Source: Bryobacterales bacterium
Lineage (GTDB): Bacteria > Acidobacteriota > Terriglobia > Bryobacterales > Bryobacteraceae
Direction: 5' to 3'
Length of the DNA stretch: 44,664 nt
Assembly: GCA_026129915.1 (NCBI GenBank)
Contig: JAHCHD010000023.1
Location: forward strand, 1 to 44,664
Positions 8,049-15,881 of the stretch are shown piece by piece. Both the position numbers and the translations under genes were made by a program. The notes below the pieces were generated by a model, which saw only the letters and a program-made list of their open reading frames with translations, was not told where the DNA came from and ran no database searches. How positions within the stretch are numbered: position 1 is the first letter of the stretch; each line of letters starts with the position of its first letter.

Positions 8049-8992
8049 AGGATCTCCTGAATCTGTTCAGCGGGCACCGGCAGCTTGTCCGCGTGGTCGC
8101 GAAGCCACTGCGAAAAGTCGCGCTCGATGTCATCCGTCCAGCGGGTGTCAATTTGGCCGGAAGTATACTTCCCTTCCTTCAGCCTCAGGTGACCGAACAT
8201 GTCCCGCAGGCGCACCACCTCCGACGTTTTCGCCACCTTCTCCGCCAGGTGAGCGGGGATGAACACTACGCCGCCCTTCTTGCCAAGCACCACATCGCCC
8301 GGCATCACTGTTGCGCCGCCAATGCGTACAGGTGTGTTGATGCCGATAAGCGTGGAGTTCAGCCGCGGCCCCAGGCTGCTGGTATGGTGCGAAGGGTGGT
8401 AGTGCCGCACGAAGGAAGTAAAGTTCTCCAGCACCTCCAGCCCCTCAATGTCGCGGACTGCCCCGTCATACACAATCCCGTTGCCGCTGCGCGCATAAAT
8501 GGCATTACCTACGTTGTCGCCAATGGATGGCCCGTCCAACTTCAGCCCAAAGTGGTCACCTACGTACACGTCGCCCGGCTGCAGCATATCCACCGGCCAT
8601 GCGTTGTGCGCGCCAATGCGGCCATCTTTCTTGCCTTGTTCATCAATCACCGCGTGGATGTCCGGCCGGCCCGGCATCCACATCACCGTAAGCGCGCGAC
8701 CCACCAGTGTCTTCTGAGGGTGAATCTGCAGCCATCCATCTTCGTACTGGTAACGGTAGCCTGCGTTCCGTAGAACGGCCCACGCTTCTTCCAGCGTGAC
8801 GGCCTTCATGCGCTCGAGAATCGCGTCCGGCACCCGCGGACGGCCATCTTCCATGCGCTCCCCTTTCCATTCGGGTGTGTACTTGATGAGCTCTGCCTTC
8901 GAGAAAACCCCCGGCTGCCCAGTCGCCAATGAGGCCATTAACAACACCAACAAGGCTAGCGACGTACAGCGCCAAGTTGCCAATCCGTTCAC
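8030..8992 (-). CDS. Exported RraA-family aldolase/decarboxylase-like protein
   Basis: A 320-residue protein. The start is the GTG at 8992, preceded by AAGGAGGG at a good distance, and it exposes a Sec signal peptide (hydrophobic SLALLVLLMASLATG at about 11-25). Longer upstream extensions lack a ribosome site. The RraA fold follows, with GDN at 158-160, IVYDGAVRDIEG at about 173-184 holding the Arg-Asp pair (R180, D181) that binds the 2-keto acid and metal in HMG/CHA-type aldolases. E. coli RraA inhibits RNase E, but family members with this motif commonly act as 4-hydroxy-2-oxoacid aldolases or oxaloacetate decarboxylases. Export and its place beside a sugar-acid dehydratase favour aldolase chemistry on a 2-keto-3-deoxy acid (inference). 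It is convergent to the dehydratase, not in its operon. Confidence 0.8.
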   Translation of the reverse strand: MNGLATWRCTSLALLVLLMASLATGQPGVFSKAELIKYTPEWKGERMEDGRPRVPDAILERMKAVTLEEAWAVLRNAGYRYQYEDGWLQIHPQKTLVGRALTVMWMPGRPDIHAVIDEQGKKDGRIGAHNAWPVDMLQPGDVYVGDHFGLKLDGPSIGDNVGNAIYARSGNGIVYDGAVRDIEGLEVLENFTSFVRHYHPSHHTSSLGPRLNSTLIGINTPVRIGGATVMPGDVVLGKKGGVVFIPAHLAEKVAKTSEVVRLRDMFGHLRLKEGKYTSGQIDTRWTDDIERDFSQWLRDHADKLPVPAEQIQEILRERTW

Positions 8993-9092
8993 GTTTCCCT
9001 CCTTATGCCGGTTTAGCATATACCAATTCCGGCACTTGCGCGACCCTGTTGGCCGCTCAAATATCAATAGCTGATCTCTGATTAAATTTCCC

Positions 9093-9120
9093 TTGCAATC
9101 TAAAGCACTGGATGTATACT
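9093..9120 (+). promoter_or_regulatory. Candidate promoter for the TonB-dependent receptor
   Basis: TTGCAA (9093-9098), 16-base spacer, TATACT (9115-9120), about 180 bases before the receptor ATG. A second possible -10 (TATTAT, 9233-9238) lies closer to the gene but its best upstream box, TTGACG at 9206, is 21 bases away, too far for a standard promoter. The 307-base gap holds no gene. Confidence 0.45.
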
Positions 9121-9299
9121 TAATCCACTGCGTGGCATGAAGTGTGCCTCCAGAGCTGGGTAACTGTTTTCTACAATGTCCGCCAGAACCGTCGCTCGTC
9201 CACTATTGACGAAGTGAAATGTTGGGCGTGTGTATTATCCGCGCCTTTCTTTCGAAGGAAGAGCCACGTAATTGCTCTGGCCCCGAAAGGATATCACTC

Positions 9300-12200
9300 A
9301 TGCGAGCCATTCGCGTCTTGCTCTCTCTGTCTGTTCTGTTGCTTTCCCCTTCACTGTTCTCCCAAACATTTGGCGATATTTCTGGTGAAGTCCGCGATGC
9401 CTCTGGCGCGGTGGTGGGTGGCACGCGCCTCATTCTTACGAATGTCGCAACGAATGCTTCACGTAACACGGAGTCAAATGAAGCCGGCAATTATTCAGTC
9501 CCCGCTCTGCAACCCGGCGTGTATACGCTTCGCGCGGAAAAGGATGGCTTCAAAGCCTTTGTCAGATCAGAGATTGTGCTGGAAGTTCAGCAGCGTGCAC
9601 GTATCGACATTTCGCTCGAAGTAGGCGCCATCACCGAATCGGTAGAAGTCTCCTCCGCGGGCGCGCTCCTGCAAACTGAAAACGCCACCGTGGGCACTGT
9701 CATCGACAATAAGCGCATTGTGGAACTGCCCTTAAACGGGCGCAACGCACTGCAGTTGGTGGCACTGGCGCCCAATGTAAGCTTTGGATTCCCCACCGCG
9801 GGCCAGGCTGGGTCTCGCCAAGGCGGCATCCGGTCAGACCAGTCAATCTCCGTCGGAGGCCAGAGGGCACAGTTCAACCGCTTCACACTGGACGGCGTTG
9901 AAAATACTGACCCAAACTTCAATACCTTTGTCGTCATGCCGTCGGTCGACGCCCTTCAGGAATTCAAGGTGCAGAGCGGCATCTATCCCGCCGAGTTTGG
10001 CCGTGGAGCCACCCAGATAAACATTTCAACCAAGGGTGGCGGTAACGAGTATCACGGAACGCTGTTTTACTTCTTGCGCAATGAAGTGCTGGACGCCAAG
10101 AACTATGCCTTCACCTCAGCCCGCCCAGAGAAGGACCCCTTCAAGTGGAACCAGTTCGGCTTCACCCTCAGCGGTCCAATCTCTATCCCGAAGCTGGTCG
10201 ACGGTCGAAACCGGCTGTTCTTCATGACGAACTATGAGTGGTTCCGCCAGCGTCGCAATGTGCAGTCAGTGAACAACCTCCCGTCACAGGCGATGCAGCA
10301 GGGGAATTTCAACGACGTATTGACGACCCCAAACGCGGCCATTCGTTCGTTGGGCATCTTCGACCCGCTTACGCGCTCAATTCAAAACGGCGTGAACACC
10401 GCCACTCCGTTCCCCAATGCAACAATCCCAACCAACCGTTTCCACCCCATCTCGGTGAGGATGCTTGAGTTTCTTCCTGTACCCAATCTGGCCAACCCGG
10501 ACCTTCGCCAGAACTTTGTGCAGTCGCAGGGCCGGCCCATCAATCGAGACCAGTTTGTGGGACGCTTTGATGTCGTGGAAAGCTCCAGTTCGCAATGGTC
10601 CGGACGGTATAGCTGGGGAGACGAGAATCAAGGCACGGAAGCACTCCGGCTGAACGGAAGCAAGATCGTCACCAACTTTCAGCAGTACATGATTTCCAAT
10701 ACTCGTGTACTTTCGCCCAGTATGGTGAATGAAACACGCTTTGGTTATAGCAAGTTCTACAACACCAATGGCACAGAACTTGCCTTTTCGCGCGATGTGG
10801 TTACGGAACTGGCTATTCCCGGCCTTGCTGGAGGACCACCTGTGCAATGGGGTATCCCCAACGTGTCATTGCAGGGTGTCTACGCGGGCTTTGGTAACGA
10901 CTCCGAGGGTCCCTACGAGAACGATAACAACACGTTTCAGATCGTGAACAATTTCTCGCTCATTAAGGGATCCCATTCCATGAAGTTTGGCGGCGAGGTG
11001 CGGCGCGATAACTACAATCAGGTAGGTAACCAGTTTGCGCGGGGCCAGTTTACCTTTACAAACAACGCTACGCGCAATCTGGCGCTGGCTGGACGCACCG
11101 GCGACAACTTCGCGGATTTCCTGCTCGGCGAGACATCACAGGCCGAAGCTGCGGTCCAGATCGCCAATGCCAGGTTCCGCGCCAACGGGTTTGCCGTCTA
11201 TTTTGACGACGTTTGGCGTGTCTCGCGCACATTCACGCTCAACTTCGGATTGCGCTACGAGCTATCACCGCCGTGGACTGATCAAACAGGAATCCTGTTT
11301 AATGGCATCGTGCCCTTTGACGCCCGCACGACGCTGGCAAACCCCATTGCCTCCGACCAGAACTTGGACCCGTTCTTCATGCGCCAGGGTGACGCACGCC
11401 AGGAATGCTACGAAGGCATCAACCTGCGCTGGCCGGATATTCAGGTACGCTGCGATGGCTCACTCGGCAACCGCCTGGTAGGTCTCGACAAGAACGACTT
11501 TGCACCGCGCATTGGCCTGTCCTGGGCTCCCACCGAAAAGTGGGTTATCCGCGCCGGCGCCGGCACCTTCTACTCGCAGGATACCGGCAACCCTCGCTTC
11601 GACATGGCCCGCAACCTGGCTGGACGGCTTCGCGACAACAGCCGCACGGACTTCCCCAACCTTCGCTGGGATAACTCACTTTCGTCCATCGCGGGTGGCG
11701 TTGCGAACGTCTTCCGGCCGTACACCTTCGCCAATCCATTTGACCGCCGCACCACTTACTCCAACCAGTTCATGCTGAACGTGCAGCGCGAACTGCCCAT
11801 GGATTCCGTAGTGGAAGTGGGCTATCTGGGCAACCTCAGCCGCCACCTCGAAAGTCTACGGTCAGTGAATGAAGCAATCCCGGCGGACCCCGCCGTGGAC
11901 TCTCGTACTATCTTTGAGCGTTCGCCCTTCCCCAACTTCGGGCGCATTCAGCAAGTGGACAACGGCGGCAATGGAAGTTACCATTCGCTGGGCGCAAAGT
12001 TCACCAAGCGCTACTCAAAGGGGCTCACCTACCTGATGAGCTATACGTGGGCAAAGTCAATCGATACGGCCACCTCCATTCGCAACTTGGGCGGCGACAC
12101 CTTGTTCCCCCAGAACAGCTATTGCCGCGCCTGTGAGAAGGCTCGCTCAAGCCACGATACACGGCACCGCTATGTGACTTCCGCATTGTGGGACCTGCCC

Positions 12201-12704
12201 TTTGGTAGAGGCCGTCAGATGAACATCGAGAACCCCGTTGCCAACGCCATCGCGGGTGGCTGGCAGATGAGTACCATTCTTACCTTGCAGACGGGCTTCC
12301 CGATCACGGTGACCAACGGGCAGGATACGTCAAACACGGGCGCGTTCTTTGACCGTCCAAACACCAACGGCACCGACGCGGCCCTGCCCCGCGGCCAACA
12401 GGATCCCCAGAAGTTCTTCCGCACGGAAACGTTCACCCGCCAGGCCCCTGGAACCCATGGCAACGTAGGCCGTAACACGCTCACGGGTCCGGGAGTCATC
12501 GGATGGGATTTCGCCATGCTCAAGAATTTCAGTCTTGGTAACGAGACCCGGTTCCTGCAGACACGCTTTGAGTGGTTCAACTTTCCGAATCACCCGAATT
12601 GGGGCAACCCGAACACCAACGTTTCCGCTGGCGCCTTCGGCATTCTCAACGGCACCCGCACCAACATGCGCCAGTTGCAGGTGGCTCTGAAGCTGAACTT
12701 CTAA
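9300..12704 (+). CDS. Oar-like TonB-dependent outer membrane receptor with carboxypeptidase-regulatory domain
   Basis: A 1,134-residue protein. The ATG at 9300 follows GAAAGGA by nine bases and begins a signal peptide (MRAIRVLLSLSVLLL, ending SLFSQ at residue 22). Residues about 24-105 form a carboxypeptidase-regulatory-like/Cna-B beta-sandwich (DISGEVRDASGAVVGG, GNYSVPALQPGVYTLRAEKDGF). A plug domain follows (VELPLNGRNALQL; GGQRAQFNRFTLDGVENTDP; EFGRGATQINISTKGG). The rest is a beta-barrel rich in aromatic strands, ending in the terminal Phe expected of outer membrane proteins (ALKLNF). Acidobacteria encode many such receptors for uptake of glycans or other large ligands. Its position after the exported sugar enzymes suggests it imports their substrate (inference). 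No exbB, exbD or classic tonB adjoins it. Confidence 0.92.
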   Translation: MRAIRVLLSLSVLLLSPSLFSQTFGDISGEVRDASGAVVGGTRLILTNVATNASRNTESNEAGNYSVPALQPGVYTLRAEKDGFKAFVRSEIVLEVQQRARIDISLEVGAITESVEVSSAGALLQTENATVGTVIDNKRIVELPLNGRNALQLVALAPNVSFGFPTAGQAGSRQGGIRSDQSISVGGQRAQFNRFTLDGVENTDPNFNTFVVMPSVDALQEFKVQSGIYPAEFGRGATQINISTKGGGNEYHGTLFYFLRNEVLDAKNYAFTSARPEKDPFKWNQFGFTLSGPISIPKLVDGRNRLFFMTNYEWFRQRRNVQSVNNLPSQAMQQGNFNDVLTTPNAAIRSLGIFDPLTRSIQNGVNTATPFPNATIPTNRFHPISVRMLEFLPVPNLANPDLRQNFVQSQGRPINRDQFVGRFDVVESSSSQWSGRYSWGDENQGTEALRLNGSKIVTNFQQYMISNTRVLSPSMVNETRFGYSKFYNTNGTELAFSRDVVTELAIPGLAGGPPVQWGIPNVSLQGVYAGFGNDSEGPYENDNNTFQIVNNFSLIKGSHSMKFGGEVRRDNYNQVGNQFARGQFTFTNNATRNLALAGRTGDNFADFLLGETSQAEAAVQIANARFRANGFAVYFDDVWRVSRTFTLNFGLRYELSPPWTDQTGILFNGIVPFDARTTLANPIASDQNLDPFFMRQGDARQECYEGINLRWPDIQVRCDGSLGNRLVGLDKNDFAPRIGLSWAPTEKWVIRAGAGTFYSQDTGNPRFDMARNLAGRLRDNSRTDFPNLRWDNSLSSIAGGVANVFRPYTFANPFDRRTTYSNQFMLNVQRELPMDSVVEVGYLGNLSRHLESLRSVNEAIPADPAVDSRTIFERSPFPNFGRIQQVDNGGNGSYHSLGAKFTKRYSKGLTYLMSYTWAKSIDTATSIRNLGGDTLFPQNSYCRACEKARSSHDTRHRYVTSALWDLPFGRGRQMNIENPVANAIAGGWQMSTILTLQTGFPITVTNGQDTSNTGAFFDRPNTNGTDAALPRGQQDPQKFFRTETFTRQAPGTHGNVGRNTLTGPGVIGWDFAMLKNFSLGNETRFLQTRFEWFNFPNHPNWGNPNTNVSAGAFGILNGTRTNMRQLQVALKLNF

Positions 12705-12736
12705 CGTTCACACTGCTTGCAACTGCAACGAACTCC

Positions 12737-12778
12737 GGGTCGCCTCTCCCAATCAGGGAAGGCGACCCGTTCGCTTTT
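12737..12778 (+). terminator. Rho-independent terminator after the TonB-dependent receptor
   Basis: GGGTCGCC (12737-12744) pairs perfectly with GGCGACCC (12761-12768), extended inward by TCCC/GGGA across a two-to-one bulge, and TTTT follows at 12775-12778. It ends the receptor transcript 33 bases after the stop and before the convergent argR. Confidence 0.75.
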
Positions 12779-12799
12779 CGGGTACCAGCAACCTGGCGC

Positions 12800-13240
12800 C
12801 TACTCGGCTCCGCGAAGGATAGAGAGTAGTCGCTGGTGAATGGCTTGCGCGGCGGCATGATCGCCGCAAACCACCAGCACCGTGTCGTCGCCCGCAATTG
12901 TTCCCGCAATCTCCGGCCACGTGGCGCGGTCAATCGCAATCGCTAGGGAGTTTGCGTACGCTGCCGGCGTCTTTAACACCAAAAGGTTCTGCGCCGGACG
13001 GATATCCAGCAGGTATTCCTGCACCGCCAGATCCACGTGCGCGGTGCGCTCCTGGGGCGCGGCCAGTTGGGTGTACCCCTCCTTGGTCTTCACAAGACCC
13101 AGTTCGCGCATGTCTCGTGAGAGCGTTACCTGCGTGGCGGCCACGCCTAGTGACGCCAGCTCTCTCGCCAGCTCTTCTTGTGTATGGATGGGCCTGCTCT
13201 GAATGATCTTCAGAATCTGCCCATGCCGAAACGCCTTCAT
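12800..13240 (-). CDS. argR: Arginine repressor ArgR
   Basis: A 146-residue protein, the usual length for ArgR. I choose the ATG at 13240 because the protein then begins MKAFRHGQILKII, the normal N-terminus; a longer form from 13279 would add 13 unrelated residues. The winged helix covers about 1-70 with HTQEELARELASLGVAATQ and VTLSRDMRELGLVK (DNA-recognition helix). The C-terminal oligomerisation/arginine-binding domain contains AIDRATWPEIAGTIAGDDTVLVV, including the GTIAGDDT motif that contacts L-arginine. It represses arginine biosynthesis genes when arginine is plentiful. It lies 70 bases downstream of argH on the same strand, so it is probably cotranscribed and may regulate its own operon. 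Confidence 0.93.
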   Translation of the reverse strand: MKAFRHGQILKIIQSRPIHTQEELARELASLGVAATQVTLSRDMRELGLVKTKEGYTQLAAPQERTAHVDLAVQEYLLDIRPAQNLLVLKTPAAYANSLAIAIDRATWPEIAGTIAGDDTVLVVCGDHAAAQAIHQRLLSILRGAE

Positions 13241-13310
13241 GGTGTCCACTTCCCGGCATTGCCCATGGAGCGCTGCCAACCACTCGTTAGCCCCTTATTT
13301 CCTGTGCTCG

Positions 13311-14720
13311 CTAAATCGGGGTTTGGTTTCGCATGATTGCCAGTGAAGCCTTCGTCGCAGCGAGCGCCTTACCCACCGCCCCTGGACCGGTACCGCCAGG
13401 AGCCTCGCGGGTCTTCATCCCCTCCCGCGGATGCAGCAGGCGGGCCAGCCCATCATGGAATTCCGGCGCAAAGGCCTTCAGTTCGTCCGCGGTCCATTCC
13501 GTAGGCTTCTTGCCCTTCTGCACACTTTCCAGCACTAGACGCCCCACTAGCTGATGTCCCGCGTGGAAAGGAAAACCCTCGCGCGCCAGTGCCTCAGCTA
13601 GATCCGTCGCCACCAGCCATCCTTCTTCCGCCGCCGCTTCCGCTATCGCAGGCCGCAGGGTAGCTCCCTTGGCTACCTCCGTCGCCATGGCGAGCGAATG
13701 CTGGATGGTGTCCACCGCGTCGAACAGAGGCTCTTTGTCTTCCTGCATGTCGCGGTTGTAGGTCAGCGGAAGGCCCTTCATGGTAACGAAGAGCGAACTG
13801 TAGCTGCCGTGTACCCGGCCGCACTTGCCGCGGATCAGTTCCAGTGAATCGGGGTTCTTCTTCTGTGGCATCAGGCTGGATCCGCTGGTGACGGCGTCAC
13901 TCAACTCCATCCAGCCGAACTCGTCGCTCGAATAAAGAATCCAATCCTCGGCAAGCCGCGAAAGGTGCAGCGCCGCCATGCTGGCTGCGTGCAGAAAATC
14001 CATCACAAAATCACGGTCAGCGGAGACATCCATGCTGTTCGTGGTAACGCTGTCGAATTCCAGCTCGTGGGCGATCTGATCGCGATCGAGCGGAAAGCCA
14101 CTGCCAGCAAGCGCTCCCGAACCAAGCGGCAGCACGTTCACCCGCGCGCGCACTTCCGTGAGCCGCTGCCAGTCACGCCGGAACATGTCGCAATAGGCCA
14201 GCAGGTAGTGCGGCCACAGTACCGCCTGGGCGCGCCGCAAGTGCGTATAGCCTGGAATCACGGCGTCGGGATACCTGTCAGCAAAGGCGAGCAGAGCTTC
14301 CAGCAGGTCGCAAATGCCGTGGCGCGTATTGTCGATTTCCTCCCGCAGCCATAACCGCACGTCCAGTGAAACCTGTTCGTTTCGGCTCCGCCCGGTGTGG
14401 ATCTTCTCGGCGGCCTTGCCAGCATACTCGTGTACCTTGCGGATCACCAGCGAATGGACGTCTTCTTCCATTGCTCCCGCAAGCAGAGCGGGAAGGTCGG
14501 CAGATTCCTGGTCGATCTTCTGCAGGGCGGCAAAAATGGCGCGGTGCTCGTCGTCATTCAGGATGCCCACGCGCAGCAACGCGTTGGCGAATGCCTTTGA
14601 GCCGCGAATATCGGCGGCCAGCAGCCGGGAATCAAAATGAAGCGAACGTGAATACCGTTCAAAGAGCGCGGAGGGTCCATCCGCAAAGCGCCCACCCCAG
14701 AGTTTCAGCGGTTCGGACAC
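13311..14720 (-). CDS. argH: Argininosuccinate lyase
   Basis: A 469-residue cytoplasmic enzyme that splits argininosuccinate into arginine and fumarate, the last step of arginine synthesis. The start is GTG 14720, giving the standard N-terminus SEPLKLWGGRF. Family signatures are present: TGRSRNEQ at about 109-116 (substrate binding), PGYTHLRRAQ near 156-165 with the catalytic His, and the fumarase/lyase signature SSLMPQKKNP at about 281-290 with the mobile catalytic Ser. Length is normal. The gene starts a two-gene unit with argR; an AT-rich inverted repeat just upstream of the start may be an ArgR site. Confidence 0.96.
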   Translation of the reverse strand: MSEPLKLWGGRFADGPSALFERYSRSLHFDSRLLAADIRGSKAFANALLRVGILNDDEHRAIFAALQKIDQESADLPALLAGAMEEDVHSLVIRKVHEYAGKAAEKIHTGRSRNEQVSLDVRLWLREEIDNTRHGICDLLEALLAFADRYPDAVIPGYTHLRRAQAVLWPHYLLAYCDMFRRDWQRLTEVRARVNVLPLGSGALAGSGFPLDRDQIAHELEFDSVTTNSMDVSADRDFVMDFLHAASMAALHLSRLAEDWILYSSDEFGWMELSDAVTSGSSLMPQKKNPDSLELIRGKCGRVHGSYSSLFVTMKGLPLTYNRDMQEDKEPLFDAVDTIQHSLAMATEVAKGATLRPAIAEAAAEEGWLVATDLAEALAREGFPFHAGHQLVGRLVLESVQKGKKPTEWTADELKAFAPEFHDGLARLLHPREGMKTREAPGGTGPGAVGKALAATKASLAIMRNQTPI

Positions 14721-14739
14721 GGCGAAATCGTCCTTTTCG

Positions 14740-14760
14740 GATTGATGAAAAACAACAATC
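14740..14760 (-). promoter_or_regulatory. Possible ArgR operator (ARG box-like)
   Basis: GATTG (14740-14744) and CAATC (14756-14760) flank an A-rich centre, 20-40 bases before the argH start. Size (about 18-21 bp), AT-rich core and position fit an ARG box, but the match to the known consensus is weak. Support comes mainly from argR lying in the same unit. Confidence 0.25.
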
Positions 14761-14894
14761 TCTGATCTTAGCGCGAAGCGGCTCGGCCCGCGCTTCCGGT
14801 ATCACGTGCAGACCGAAAGACTGGCACGGCTCGTGCTATCCTCTCAGCTTGTACCCCCCTCCCTTCACACACCGGACGTCCGTCGTCTTGTCTC

Positions 14895-15638
14895 ATGGGA
14901 TTGCTGCCCATGCTTGAGCTGCTTTGGTGGCAATGGGCGTTAGGTGCGCTGTGCGCCTTCCTCGTTGGCGTCGCCAAGAGCGGTGTTCCAGGGCTGGGCA
15001 TGGTGGCCGTGCCGTTGATGATTCTTGCCGTGGGTGATGCGCGTGCCAGCATCGCCTGGCTGCTTCCGCTGCTGGTGCTTGCAGACCTTATGGCGCTGAT
15101 GTTCTGGCGTCGTCACGCCGACGTGAAACTGCTGCTGCGCCTGGCGCCCTGGGTGGTGGTGGGATTGGTGGCGGGCGGATTCGCTCTTTCGCTCGACGAG
15201 CGCGCCATGCGCCCACTCATTGCTGGCATCATCCTGGTGATGCTAGCCATCTATATGGTGCGGCGCTTTCGTCCGGACCTTCTCTCTGGCCACATGCGCC
15301 CGGAGCCCTACGGCATCGCTGGTGGCTTTTCCACCACCGTCGCCAACGCCGCCGGGCCCGTAATGAACATCTACCTGTTGTCGATGAAGCTCACCAAGGA
15401 GCAGTTCATGGGCAACACGGTATGGTTCTTCGCCATCATCAACCTCATGAAGGTGCCCGTCTACACCTACCACGATCTGTTCAGTTGGAGGTCGTTGGCA
15501 TTCGACGCCATGCTCGCCCCCGCGGTTCTGGTGGGCGCCTTCGCGGGAAGATGGCTCTTCACGCATATCCCACAACCGGTGTTTGAAGCCTTCGTCATCG
15601 CAACAACCGTGCTCTCCACGCTGCTGCTTTTTCGGTAG
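14895..15638 (+). CDS. TauE/SafE family membrane permease (sulfite/anion exporter-like)
   Basis: A 247-residue inner membrane protein of the usual length for the TauE/SafE (DUF81) family, with about seven to eight hydrophobic helices. The first half carries the family pattern FLVGVAKSGVPGLGMVAVPL (about 22-41), and the second half has the repeated counterpart GGFSTTVANAAGPVMNIYL near 142-160, as expected for a two-repeat transporter. Members export sulfite, sulfoacetate or related organosulfur or carboxylate anions; the substrate here is unknown. The start at ATG 14895 has no good ribosome site, and ATG 14910 is equally possible. It is divergent from argH and convergent with the glycosyltransferase gene. 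Confidence 0.82.
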   Translation: MGLLPMLELLWWQWALGALCAFLVGVAKSGVPGLGMVAVPLMILAVGDARASIAWLLPLLVLADLMALMFWRRHADVKLLLRLAPWVVVGLVAGGFALSLDERAMRPLIAGIILVMLAIYMVRRFRPDLLSGHMRPEPYGIAGGFSTTVANAAGPVMNIYLLSMKLTKEQFMGNTVWFFAIINLMKVPVYTYHDLFSWRSLAFDAMLAPAVLVGAFAGRWLFTHIPQPVFEAFVIATTVLSTLLLFR

Positions 15639-15668
15639 TCACCACACGCCCGCACGAACCCAAAATGG

Positions 15669-15735
15669 AAAAGGACGCGAGTCCAAGGTATCTCCCCCGA
15701 GACGGCCCTCGAAGTCGCGTCCAGCTTTGTCCTTT
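15669..15735. repeat. Nested inverted repeats in a convergent intergenic gap
   Basis: Several mutually exclusive pairings occur: GGACGCGA (15673-15680) with TCGCGTCC (15715-15722); AAAGGAC (ending 15676) with GTCCTTT (15729-15735); and a local GGAC-GCGA-GTCC hairpin (15673-15684) with a GNRA-type tetraloop. It lies 30-97 bases after the TauE-like stop. It could be a terminator region or a small structured RNA; neither is proven. Confidence 0.45.
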
Positions 15736-15789
15736 CATTGTGACACCGGGCTCCCGTCATTAGAACCCCTTCGAGGAATTCACGGGCAA

Positions 15790-15851
15790 CTTTTCCACAG
15801 ATCATTTCTTGCTTTTTTTCAATAGTTTACCTAGATCTACCTGTGGAAAAG
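15790..15851. promoter_or_regulatory. Inverted pair of DnaA-box-like sequences around an AT-rich spacer
   Basis: CTTTTCCACAG (15790-15800) and CTGTGGAAAAG (15841-15851) are perfect inverted copies 40 bases apart. Each contains TTTTCCACA, which fits the relaxed DnaA box TTWTNCACA. The spacer is T-rich. Only two copies are seen, and no dnaA, dnaN or gidA gene is near, so an origin is unlikely; a DnaA-titration or regulator site is possible. Confidence 0.4.
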
Positions 15852-15881
15852 CTTTGAATTTCCTCCAGCACGTTCCAAGTC

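Noticed and set aside
9206..9238. A second promoter closer to the receptor gene (TTGACG ... TATTAT)
   Set aside because: The spacer is 21 bases, too long for a standard promoter, though the -10 alone might work with an activator.
15790..15851. A chromosomal origin of replication
   Set aside because: Only two DnaA-like boxes, no dnaA, dnaN, gidA or parAB nearby and no cluster of boxes; kept only as a site of interest.
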